From the NCBI RefSeq assembly GCF_001039355.2, contig NW_019773572.1:53162-82453 (forward strand): a stretch of DNA of 29,292 nucleotides, given 5' to 3'. This DNA comes from Lingula anatina (taxonomy: Eukaryota; Brachiopoda; Lingulata; Lingulida; Lingulidae). The stretch's first letter is position 1. Every line of letters begins with the position of its first letter. Positions 8,619 to 16,585 of the stretch are shown here, piece after piece. A program made the translations under genes and the position numbers. The notes below the pieces were generated by a model. That model was not told where the DNA came from. It made no database searches and was given only the letters and a program-made list of their open reading frames with translations.

Positions 8619-8744
8619 CTGGTGGTGGCCCTAGACGTGGTCGAGGCAGACAGGCACGTGGTCCACAGAACCCACAGTTATTTCAAGATACCAGCACAGT
8701 ACCACAACATCCCCAGGGAGGCTATGAGCAGCCACCAGGACCAG
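8619..8744 (+). CDS. YIF1: YIF1 exon, N-terminal Gly/Arg/Pro-rich segment with QLFQDTS
   Basis: First visible exon of a YIF1 family gene (vertebrate YIF1A/YIF1B). The protein is a multi-pass ER-Golgi/ERGIC membrane protein that pairs with Yip1/YIPF5-type proteins in early secretory traffic. The acceptor is tattctag and the donor ccag/gtaata. The exon begins with two bases of a split codon and ends with one (phase 1 to 1). It encodes GGGPRRGRGRQARGPQN, then PQLFQDTSTVPQ, then a Gly/Pro-rich run; QLF-D-TS is a conserved early motif of the family. The exon with the start codon is missing and must lie upstream, perhaps outside the window. The assembled exons give about 181 residues of a protein usually near 300. 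Confidence 0.85.
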
Positions 8745-9118
8745 GTAATAGCTTGTCTAATTACTTGGGGAAAGAAAAAAACTTTTTGAAATTGTTTGAT
8801 TTAATTTCTAAATTTTGAAAGAGTGGTCTGATTTAAAATGACGAATTGTACATTCCAAAATTCAAGCTCCAGTTCACAATACAACAATTGTACACTTTTT
8901 TTTCCAATTACAATATTTTGAATTTTTCAGTTTGACCTGAAATAATTTTGAGAGATTTGAGTGATTGACACTGAGGACTCGTGACAAGTTAATCTTTTTG
9001 TTTATTACCTGGAAACTTTTTCTTGAGTTAACCTAGTCTGACCTTGCCATAATGGTGATATTTTGATTGCTGAAGGAAGTGGCATCTGGTTTGAATGAAT
9101 AATATATTTGCCTTATAG

Positions 9119-9148
9119 ATACCACATCTGTCAATTCGGAAAATGAAG
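9119..9148 (+). CDS. YIF1: Candidate 30-bp YIF1 microexon (symmetric cassette)
   Basis: tatttgccttatag / 30 bases / gtagtt gives a microexon with phase 1 at both ends. It would encode (D)TTSVNSENE(G) between the PPGP of the previous exon and GYGPPP of the next. Skipping it joins the neighbours in frame as PGPGYGPPP, so it could be alternatively used. The support is phase plus splice-site fit only; the sequence is in the poorly conserved linker. Confidence 0.4.
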
Positions 9149-9806
9149 GTAGTTTCACTGCATTGTCCAAACTGATAACATTAAGCATGGTGCCTGTTTG
9201 CTTGAAATTTGGAACTAATATGCTTAGAACTTTAGAGTATTTTATATTTTACCGTGTAAAAAAATAAGTGCTTTTAGGCAGGATTCCTGCTGGGTGTCCT
9301 GTGCAGATATTGGAGGCCAAGGTTTTGTGGTATTTACCACTGAGCTTTATCTAGATGCTGGATAATTTTAGGGAAAATGAATATTTTTAAATATGATTTT
9401 ACTTCTTAAACTAACTAAAATATTTACAAAAGGTTTCCTTCTCTGTGAAAAAAAAAATGCTATGTGACTAAAAGGGCTTTTTTAACAGAGGGTTAAAAAT
9501 CGAAAAGCAGGGACAGAAATTAAATGGAGTTAAAAAGTTATTGGATTATTACTTAGATTTCACTTGGGTCATACTTGCAATGTACTGTGAAGATTTTAAC
9601 ATATTTAATTGGATATCACAAGATGTTTGTATACATTTTAGATAAAGTAGAATATAAAAGTTTCATTGTTATGACTAAAATTTAAAGTAGCATAGATTTA
9701 AGGCTTATGTTTGGAGTTGTAGCATATCCAGTAAATTAAGTCAATTTATTTCCTTTTAACTCAAAACTTGTACTGTAGTATAATCATTTGAAAATCTATT
9801 CATAAG

Positions 9807-9988
9807 GCTATGGCCCGCCTCCCCAACAGTATGCAGGAGGCTATGGTTCTCCCCCAGCACCAGGTTACTCTGGCAGTCCAGAACAACATTATATGGGACA
9901 ACAGCTGTTCCAGGATCCTATGGCAGGCATGGCCATGCAGTATGGAACATCCTTAGCTGGACAAGGCAAAGATTTGGTGCAAAAAAAT
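9807..9988 (+). CDS. YIF1: YIF1 exon, GYGPPPQQ linker and LFQDPMAGMAMQYG core
   Basis: The acceptor is cataag (weak polypyrimidine tract) and the donor aaaaat/gtaagt (strong). The phase is 1 in and 0 out. The exon encodes a Gly/Tyr/Pro-rich linker (GYGPPPQQYAGGYGSPPAPG) and then QQLFQDPMAGMAMQYGTSLAGQGKDLVQKN. The last part matches the conserved family segment 'DPVS-MA-AYGSSLA-QGKELV-KN' known from vertebrate YIF1 proteins. This is the start of the YIF1 Pfam domain and lies in the cytosol. Confidence 0.92.
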
Positions 9989-10108
9989 GTAAGTATTTTT
10001 ATCCTATGTATATATCACAGGGCAGATCACTCCTACCAGCTAATGAACACTATTGGAAAAGATATCTATTTGTTGGGGCAAGCGCTTCACCTTAGTTTAA
10101 TGTTTACA

Positions 10109-10150
10109 AACTAGAAAAGCACCCAGAGAAAATTGGCAGCCTCTGCCAAG
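10109..10150. repeat. Conserved short motif 'aactagaaaagca..cctctgccaag' (copy 2, in a YIF1 intron)
   Basis: Shares aactagaaaagcac and cctctgccaag with the block at 1279-1317. The middle is altered. It ends 41 bp before the next YIF1 exon. Confidence 0.55.
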
Positions 10151-10191
10151 TCAGCTCAATTCTCATTATATATATCTTTTTTGTCTTACAG

Positions 10192-10296
10192 ATTGAAAAG
10201 TATGTTTCAACTTCAAAAGTGAAGGATTACTTTGATGTGGACACTGTTTATGTATGCAAGAAATTAGGACTTCTTGTTTTTCCATTTACTCATACT
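10192..10296 (+). CDS. YIF1: YIF1 exon, IEKYV...[16 protein letters not shown]
   Basis: The acceptor is ttgtcttacag and the donor catact/gtaagt. Phase 0 at both ends, 35 codons. It encodes [18 protein letters not shown], then [17 protein letters not shown]. It aligns residue for residue with the family segment I-(R/K)(F/Y)-K-YF-VDT-YV-KKL-LL-FP. This is the most conserved pre-membrane region of YIF1 and the strongest evidence for the gene identity. Confidence 0.95.
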
Positions 10297-10560
10297 GTAA
10301 GTTACCAAATACTTTTCAAGTTAGATATTAAGACTAGATCAGTTTTTAGTGACATTTTACATTATTTTTGACTCAATGGCCAAATTTGAATGAAAAAAAG
10401 ACAAGTGTATCTGTGGACTAGATTTTCTTTGTTGAAACTAATCGACGTAGCTGTGTATTTGTGTATTTGCAGAGCAGTTGTGATGAATGTAGTAATTTGC
10501 AGTTTTTGAAATGAAATGCAAATGTTATTTAAATGTTATCTTAATTTTAATTTAAACCAG

Positions 10561-10633
10561 GAATGGTCTGTACGGTACCAAGAACCTGTTACCCCAAGAA
10601 TGGATATCAATGTGCCAGATTTATACATACCAG
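10561..10633 (+). CDS. YIF1: YIF1 exon, EWSVRYQE...PDLYIP
   Basis: The acceptor is tttaaaccag and the donor ccag/gtgaga. The phase is 0 in and 1 out. It encodes [17 protein letters not shown], then VPDLYIP. This corresponds to the family pattern (D/E)W-V-Y..-P..P--D-N-PDLYIP just before the first transmembrane helix. Confidence 0.94.
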
Positions 10634-10823
10634 GTGAGATGAATGTATATTATTAAAGCTTTCTAAATATATTTTAAGTTTGTGTAAGAGGTATGATTCG
10701 TTTTAATATCAAATACAATTACTTAGGAGAAAATGGGAGAGACAGAAAATGAGAGTTTATGTTAAATTTTAACATGCTTGCATCTTGTAAATTCAGATAA
10801 TGTATATTATGTTTCATTTTCAG

Positions 10824-10881
10824 TTATGGCTTTTGTAACATATATTTTAACAGCAGGGGTGGCATTGGGAATTCAAAATAG
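10824..10881 (+). CDS. YIF1: YIF1 exon, first transmembrane segment
   Basis: The acceptor is cattttcag and the donor aatag/gtatga. The phase is 1 in and 2 out. With the split codon it encodes VMAFVTYILTAGVALGIQN and the first two bases of an Arg codon. It matches the first membrane helix of YIF1 (-MAF-TY-L-AG-ALG-Q-R). The family continues with F-P and four further membrane segments. No continuation exon was found in the remaining 18.4 kb, where two assembly breaks occur soon after. Confidence 0.92.
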
Positions 10882-10987
10882 GTATGACAAATTTCAAGTT
10901 ATTAAAGGCATACTGTTCCTGTAAATGAGAGAAAATTTTTGCGATTATATTTTACCTATTATGTAATAATAATAATAATAATAATAA
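10882..10987 (+). repeat. Start of the 3' intron, with (TAA)n microsatellite at its end
   Basis: Intronic AT-rich sequence beginning gtatgacaa. It ends in a run of about seven taa/ata triplets (10966-10987) directly before the GC-rich palindrome. Confidence 0.6.
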
Positions 10988-11074
10988 ATGGTTTCTTTNA
11001 GCCGTCCGGCGGAGCCGGCAGAGCCAACGGAGCCGGCGGAGCCGGCGGAACGATCCGGACGGGACCGAAACCAT
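10988..11074. repeat. GC-rich foldback with 9-bp tandem units in the loop
   Basis: The left arm atggtttctttnagccgtcc (+gg) at 10988-11009 pairs with the right arm ccggacgggaccgaaaccat at 11055-11074. The intervening loop is built from about five 9-bp units of cggagccgg type. Base composition changes abruptly from AT-rich to strongly GC-rich. A single N at 10999 lies within the left arm, so the left side may be a consensus join. It could be a small foldback element or a transposon terminus. Confidence 0.55.
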
Positions 11075-11076
11075 GT

Positions 11077-11104
11077 GTACCGCCAGCGCTAACGCTGGTG
11101 GTAC
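11077..11104. repeat. 12-bp stem, 4-base loop hairpin beside the GC-rich foldback
   Basis: gtaccgccagcg-ctaa-cgctggtggtac pairs over all 12 positions, counting one G.U wobble in the RNA form. It begins two bases after the right arm of the preceding foldback. An AT-rich tail aataaaataaac follows. Confidence 0.6.
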
Positions 11105-11853
11105 AATAAAATAAACTTTTTAAGAAGAGCTATTGCACTAACATTGAATGTCAGAAAGGATACACTAACCAATGGTGAGTATAGAAATCCGTTGTTTACC
11201 CCAGGAAAATTCCTTTATGGCCAGAATGAACAATTCTTCTCCCTTTAGTAAAACTTGAGAACACTTACCATTTACTCAGGTTATCCACATATAACACTGT
11301 CCAGTTGGAAGCCATCACCTTCCATATCAGTCATTTTAACACACATAACTGCTAAAAATAAAGATAATTTAACTGATATATACCAGTATTTCACTTTCAT
11401 TTATAAGGGCATGCAACTCAATTACCAAAACTATGGAAATTATGGCATAATTGAAATTTTAATTTTAAAAAGTCTTTAAAAAGAGTTACAAGTACTTTAA
11501 AAATGAATACACTAGTCATAAACATTACTGACTTGGCAACCCTGGGGTGTCAATAGTGACATAGTGATATATTATATAATTATTAAATTTTATATAATTT
11601 CCAATTGTTTTTTATCATTGTGTCTATAGTAATTTTAACTGCCAGACTTTGCTCAGAATAATATCCACACATTTTCACTGCAGACAAAGTCTGGAGAATC
11701 AAAATGAATGTATTCACAGAATCAATCAAATGTGTTGTTTCATTTGAATCAAAAAGTGGAGACAAGGCATGCATCTCCATCTTGCCTCAGGATTTCTATT
11801 GTATCAAATGCTGTACTTTGGTAGACTGTAAAGTAAGTAGACTGCAGTGAAGA
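11105..11853. other. No supported exon (putative YIF1 intron)
   Basis: AT-rich. No in-frame continuation of YIF1 (expected F-P- then membrane helices) was seen. Confidence 0.45.
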
Positions 11854-11980
11854 ATCAGATCATAGTAGAAAAACTAAGTGTGATACAATGGAGGAGAACA
11901 TGAAATAAAAACCCACTGCAGTATCAGATCATAGTAGAAAAACTAAGTGTGATACAATGGAGGAGAACATGAAATAAAAA
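11854..11980. repeat. 69-bp direct duplication abutting the assembly gap
   Basis: 'atcagatcatagtagaaaaa' begins at 11854 and again at 11923 (offset 69). The second copy stops exactly at the first N, after 'gaaataaaaa', where the first copy continues with ccc. This pattern is typical of an unresolved contig end as well as of a real tandem repeat. Confidence 0.7.
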
Positions 11981-12344
11981 NNNNNNNNNNNNNNNNNNNN
12001 NNNNNNNNNNNNNNNNNNNNNNNNNNNNNNNNNNNNNNNNNNNNNNNNNNNNNNNNNNNNNNNNNNNNNNNNNNNNNNNNNNNNNNNNNNNNNNNNNNNN
12101 NNNNNNNNNNNNNNNNNNNNNNNNNNNNNNNNNNNNNNNNNNNNNNNNNNNNNNNNNNNNNNNNNNNNNNNNNNNNNNNNNNNNNNNNNNNNNNNNNNNN
12201 NNNNNNNNNNNNNNNNNNNNNNNNNNNNNNNNNNNNNNNNNNNNNNNNNNNNNNNNNNNNNNNNNNNNNNNNNNNNNNNNNNNNNNNNNNNNNNNNNNNN
12301 NNNNNNNNNNNNNNNNNNNNNNCCCCCCCCCCCCCCCCCCCCCC
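11981..12344. other. Assembly gap (342 Ns) ending in a 22-base poly-C run
   Basis: N from 11981 to 12322, then 22 consecutive C residues. The homopolymer probably caused the break. Any sequence in the gap, including YIF1 exons, is unknown. Confidence 0.98.
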
Positions 12345-12386
12345 GCAGGATTAAGTACTCCCTGCTTGCTGTATTTGGGCACATTT

Positions 12387-12535
12387 AGAACAGCTTACTA
12401 ACAGATCAGTATATCAAATATGGCAATCGACAAAGAAGCTTGCACTGAATAGATTCCCTGTAGGGATTATGCGACAAGCATTCTTGAAAGTGGGTCAGCT
12501 ATATTTGATCCGCAGATCTGTTAGTTTGCTGTTCT
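12387..12535. mobile_element. Hairpin (foldback) element with 38-bp arms
   Basis: The left arm at 12387-12424 (agaacagcttactaacagat...) and right arm at 12498-12535 are reverse complements at 31 of 38 positions. The centre carries attccctgtagggat, a near-palindrome. It is about 149 bp long and looks like a MITE/foldback element. The right arm provides the first unit of the adjoining 35-bp minisatellite. Confidence 0.65.
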
Positions 12536-12790
12536 GAATACACTCTGTAGATCTGTTAGTCTGCTGTTCTGAATACACTCTGTAGATCTGTTAGTTTGCT
12601 GTTCTGAATACACTCTGTAGATCTGTTAGTTTGCTGTTCTGAATACACTCTGTAGATCTGTTAGTCTGCTGTTCTGAATACACTCTGTAGATCTGTTAGT
12701 TTGCTGTTCTGAATACACTCTGTAGATCTGTTAGTTTGCTGTTCTGAATATGCTCTGTAGATCTGTTAGTTTGCTGTTCTGAATATGCCT
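12514..12790. repeat. 35-bp minisatellite, eight units
   Basis: agatctgttag recurs at 12514, 12549, 12584, 12619, 12654, 12689, 12724 and 12759, always 35 bp apart. Each unit is agatctgttag(t/c)(t)tgctgttctgaata followed by cactctgt. The last two units carry tgctctgt/tgcctat variants. The first 22 bp of each unit equal the end of the right arm of the hairpin element, so the array grew from that arm. Confidence 0.95.
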
Positions 12791-12839
12791 ATTTAACTTT
12801 CAGCATAACCTGTGGTGCCGACTGTTGTACTTTTCTCAA

Positions 12840-13045
12840 ATGGCTTCACTTATTATCTTTGACTTTTCCGATGTTATAATTTTGCAAAACAAGTTCTATA
12901 AACCGCATTTAACACTTTTTTGCAGTTAAGAATCATCTAGACTTAGAATCTATTGCTGTACTTTCTCTGTAATATTTTCAAATCAGTGCTGAAAGATATC
13001 ATATGGTTAAGAGTATATTTTATCCCAATTGTTGTGGCCCTTAAA
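12840..13045. repeat. Diverged dispersed repeat, partner at 27400-27605
   Basis: Shares ordered blocks with 27400-27605: cttattat.tttga.tttttc, acttaga.tcta, tgctgtactttct, tattttcaaatcagtgctgaaag and ggttaaga..ttttatcc, with many substitutions. An old non-coding repeat. Confidence 0.4.
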
Positions 13046-13061
13046 GCATTCAAGTGTTATT

Positions 13062-13267
13062 CATCCCATAGATTTTAGATCGATCTATCCCCGTGGGGAG
13101 TCTCTCTAGATTACTGTCAGATAATCTGGCTTAAATGTCCGTCCCGCCTACTACAAGCTGTAAGGGGGTAATTAACTTTCTTGCCTGCTCGGCTGACAGC
13201 TATTTAACATGAACCCCCAGGGAGCTAGGTCGATCTGGTTGGATCGATCTAATCTCTGGGAATGGGG
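13062..13267 (+). mobile_element. MITE of ~205 bp, copy 1
   Basis: Terminal inverted repeats cccatagattttagatcgat (left) and the complement of cccagagattagatcgatcc (right). A second copy lies at 16379-16585 in the same orientation. The internal 47 bp at 13134-13180 is identical in both. No coding sequence. The ends are uncertain by a few bases and no target duplication is evident. Confidence 0.7.
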
Positions 13268-13406
13268 TCATAGAGAAGAACAAAATTGTGTTCATCAGAG
13301 GCAACAATTAAAAGGGAATTGAGTTATGAAAGTTAAAAGCAACTTTTAATCATGATTCCATCATCATATTGCTTTGACTTTAGTCATCTGGTATAATATT
13401 ATTTTT

Positions 13407-13447
13407 AACTAGAAAAGCAGTCAGAAAGTGCAGACTTCTGCAATGCC
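13407..13447. repeat. Conserved short motif 'aactagaaaagca..' (copy 3)
   Basis: aactagaaaagcagtcagaa, then agtgcagacttctgc. It is a diverged relative of 1279-1317, which reads aactagaaaagcac...gcgcagacctctgc. Confidence 0.5.
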
Positions 13448-13569
13448 AGCTTAATACCCATACCAGTAGTTACTGTTTGACTAATCAAGGAGATGTATAT
13501 ATATCTGTTTGGAGTAATAGGGGCCATTCAGAACGGATGATCTGAGTACTAACTGATCTGCCATACTGC

Positions 13570-13691
13570 TGTACTCTGTCTCTGGCTCTGTTTCTCTCTC
13601 TTCTCTCTCTCTGGCTCTGTTTCTCTCTCTTCACTGTTTCTCTCTCTCTCTCTCTCTCACACTCACACATACACACACACATACACACACC
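13570..13691. repeat. Compound (TC)n / (CA)n microsatellite
   Basis: Pyrimidine-rich run with two copies of ctctggctctgtttctctct, then (tc)n, then (ac)n. The open frame across it on the minus strand is a low-complexity artefact. Confidence 0.95.
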
Positions 13692-14134
13692 CTCTCAAAA
13701 TCCTTATGTACATTTTTGCAAAATGACCTGACAAACAAATTTATTTTATTTATTAACTAATTATTAAGAAATGGATCACAACCTTTACCGAAATCCAGAT
13801 TTTTTGTTTCTACAAATGTCAAATTAGTTCTTAATCTTCATTACTAAATATGTCAATTGCATGTCAAGTAATAAATTTGCAAAAAAAAATCATTATTCAC
13901 ATTTTACTCCATTTGTCTGTCTTCCACTATAAACTGTAAAATGTTTAAATTGTTGTGATTCACACCTGGTGCATTTCTACAACCCTCTTCTCTCCCAGTT
14001 CAAAGAGTGTAATTTCAATATTTCAAGTTGTTATCAACTGAACACAACAGTCCAAATAACACTGACAACATTCTGTATCAGTTAACCATAAGGAATGCTG
14101 AGCTGTAGTCAACAAATGAAATTCTAGCATCATC

Positions 14135-14136
<2 letters not shown>
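13692..14136. other. No supported gene
   Basis: AT-rich non-coding sequence with an A run near 13880. Confidence 0.5.

Positions 14137-14181
<45 letters not shown>
14137..14181. repeat. (ATA)n microsatellite
   Basis: About fourteen uninterrupted aat/ata triplets. Confidence 0.95.
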
Positions 14182-14559
14182 CAATATATACTTGAAGAAT
14201 CAAATGTCAAACCGTGGAAAATTTAGTGGTTAAAAAAGGCTAACCTATCCCTCTGCTCTCACTGGTTTTTAAATGCACAGGTAATTACTAAGATATCATA
14301 TATTATATTGGCACTGTTACACAATCTATGAAAATGTAAATATATCCCACTGACAGTGACCTCTGTATTGTGGTCATCTGATGACCCCACCTTAATGGTC
14401 AGTTTACCTGAGTGTTCCTAGTGCTGTCTTCCTGACGTGTTGACCACTGTCCACTACGAGTGATCCATTCATTGTTCTCAAATAGTGCCTTGGGTTGCCG
14501 GGTAGAAATAGTGCTGTAAGCACGTCATAGCTTCTCTTCTTCATTTACGCCCTGGAGCT
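14182..14559. other. No supported gene
   Basis: Mixed-composition sequence. No splice-bounded frame or repeat recognised. Confidence 0.45.
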
Positions 14560-14770
14560 GAGGGAAAGTTTACAATGTTAGTCCACCACACACTCTAACC
14601 GCTGATTGGAAAATGTGTGTGAGGTGGGTGGGGGATTAACCCTCTCTTAACCCACCCCGGCTCCTATGTCTACGTATCGTTCTCATGCTGCCACAACGCG
14701 CTGGATTCTCCACGTTTCCCGGGAGCTGAAGAGTTAACGCGGTCAGCGCCATTTTAGGGAGAGGCAGATG
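14560..14770 (-). promoter_or_regulatory. GC/CpG-rich patch, possible minus-strand promoter
   Basis: Several CpGs in an AT-rich setting. A CCAAT box reads on the minus strand (gattgg on +, 14602-14607). The YY1-like ccctaaaatggcgctgac on the minus strand overlaps an ATG at 14752. A short minus frame (MALTALTLQLPGNVEN..., 38 codons) opens at that ATG. Also a partial inverted repeat gtgggtgggggattaa / ttaacccacccc. It is suggestive of a promoter or first exon, but no downstream exon was found. Confidence 0.22.
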
Positions 14771-15580
14771 AAATAGAAAGGTCTCATAATATTTGCAAAG
14801 TTCTACACTGTGAAATAAAATTATTGGGGCTCGCTTTTCAACTTTCTAAAACTTTGCAATATACCTTTGCTTTCAGTAATTCCATCTTCGTCAAATATTT
14901 TTTGGTAATTTGATAACTTTTTCTCGACGGCTTCTCCCCTAAAATGTTCCACACTAGAAAAAATCGATAATCGTATGGGAGAATTACACAGGCAATTGAC
15001 CTACTTCACCAGGGCGGCAATCATCGCTATTTTACCACTTTTATGACCTGGGAGAGATTACGTCATATACACTTGGGATATAATAGTTATTTATGATTGC
15101 TTAACTAATAAATTGCGCATTTTGATAAAATATTTATAAGTGTATGAGTAAAAAAGGACTATTTATATTTGAAAATGATGAAAAAATGTGTAAAGAACCC
15201 AAAACAAATAAAAAACTGCATTTTTCTCTTATATGCAAATTAGATTGTCTTTAGTAATATAGCTGAAAGGAAGTGATGCTCAAACCAGAGATTCCAAAGG
15301 TGGCGATCTTAATTAATCTTTATTTTGATACTAAATCATTCGATAATATCTTTATCAATAAAAAAAAATATAATTGAAGCTACCAAATTCAATTTTCCTG
15401 GAGATTTTTTTTCTTATTTAATACGAACCAATGCTCGACTCGTTCCTGGGAAGAATTTAGTAACAGCCAGTAGGTCCTGAGAGTACTCCCCTCTCCCTCT
15501 ACTCCAATGTGTTCTACATGTATGTCCTATCCAGTGGGCAGACAACGTGTGCCCTCTACACACTGTTAGATTACTTAAAT
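14771..15580. other. No supported gene
   Basis: AT-rich, with a CRE-like tacgtcat near 15059. No repeat or splice-bounded frame was seen. Confidence 0.45.
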
Positions 15581-15672
15581 ATATATATTCTGTATCCATT
15601 TTCCTTTTTATGAATTAACGAGATTATTTCTATATATATTCTGTATCCATTTTCCTTTTTATGAATTAACGA
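15581..15672. repeat. 42-bp direct repeat, two copies 51 bp apart
   Basis: tatatattctgtatccattt ... tgaattaacga occurs twice without substitution; 'tgtatccatt' is at 15591 and 15642. Confidence 0.9.
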
Positions 15673-16090
15673 TTCCTATTATTGAGATGCTTATAAAAAG
15701 TAATTGCTATATATCTTTATTGAGGGACTGATAAGTACAGTGTACGCGGGGGGGGGGGGGGGGGGGGAAATATTTTGTTATTTAGAGTGCCCTTTGGTAT
15801 GGTTTAGAACCATAATTCATAATTAATTTCGAAGAGGGGACAGTTGGTGTTATTTTTTTTCAGAAATCGAAGGGGGNACGATTCCTATTATTGAGATGCT
15901 TATAAAAAGTAATTGCTATATATCTTTATTGAGGGACTGATAAGTACAGTGTACGGCGGGGGGGGGGGGGGGGACGAAATATTTTGTTATTTTAGAGTGC
16001 CCTTTGGTATGGTTTAGAACCATAATTCATAATTAATTTCAAGAGGGGACAGTTGGTGTTATTTTTTTTCAGAAATCGAAGGGGGGGGGG
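15669..16090. repeat. 209-bp direct duplication joined at a single N, with poly-G runs
   Basis: 15669-15876 and 15878-16090 are the same sequence ('acgattcctattattgaga' to 'cagaaatcgaaggggg'). They differ only by small indels, mostly in homopolymers (20 G at 15748-15767 against 16 G at 15958-15973; gaagagggg against aagagggg). The join is the lone N at 15877. Indel-only differences suggest two reads of one locus rather than an old duplication. Confidence 0.9.
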
Positions 16091-16296
16091 TCGGGACACC
16101 CCTGACATCCCCCCTCCTAAAGCATATCATTGACAAAGCCTGCCACCCAGTAATTCATTAGACTTAGAAACATATCCATAGCTGCCGTACCATAGAGTAT
16201 TCTACCCAGGAAACTCTCTTGTGCAAAGAATACGTTTCTAAAGACAGGATTAATACACATCATTTTTCCCCAAATAGTTGTCGGTTTAAATGATTT

Positions 16297-16367
16297 TGCA
16301 TCTGTTGGGAATCAAACACGGACTGCCCGCGTGGCAGGCGAGCATTATTCCATTGAAGCTCGTGTGC
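16297..16367 (-). pseudogene. tRNA-Gly(GCC)-like pseudogene or SINE head
   Basis: On the minus strand, aatgctcgcctgccacgcgg is the anticodon-arm region of animal tRNA-Gly with anticodon GCC. It is preceded by a D-arm-like gagcttcaatggaata and followed by gtttgattccc (T-arm/box B variant of ggttcgattccc) and a gatgca 3' end. The length is 71 nt, as in real tRNA-Gly. The acceptor stem no longer pairs (gcacacg against cagatgc), so it is a decayed copy. It lies just left of MITE copy 2. Confidence 0.65.
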
Positions 16368-16378
16368 TTCTAAGGCTC

Positions 16379-16585
16379 TATTCCCATAGATTTAGATCGA
16401 TCTATCCCCGCGGGGAGTCTCACTAGATTATATTCAGATAATCCGACTTTAATGTCCGTCCCGCCTACTACAAGCTGTAAGGGGGTAATTAACTTTCGTG
16501 TCCGCCCGGCTGACAGCTATTTAGCGTGAATCCCCAGGGAGTTAGGTCGATCTAAAGTAGGTCGATCTAATCTATGGAAATGGGG
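16379..16585 (+). mobile_element. MITE of ~205 bp, copy 2
   Basis: Same element as 13062-13267: cccatagatttagatcgatc at the left, the complement of ccatagattagatcgac at the right, and the identical 47-bp core at 16451-16497. It is 3.3 kb from copy 1 in the same orientation. Confidence 0.72.

Noticed and set aside
11924-12384. Open frames of about 150 codons on the minus strand
   Set aside because: They run through the N gap and poly-C; the translation is X and Gly residues only.
13485-13688. 67-codon minus-strand frame rich in ERER and CMC
   Set aside because: Translation of a TC/CA microsatellite.
14636-14752. Minus-strand 38-codon ORF MALTALTLQLPGNVEN... in the CpG-rich patch
   Set aside because: Too short and unsupported to list as a gene; mentioned only within the possible promoter.
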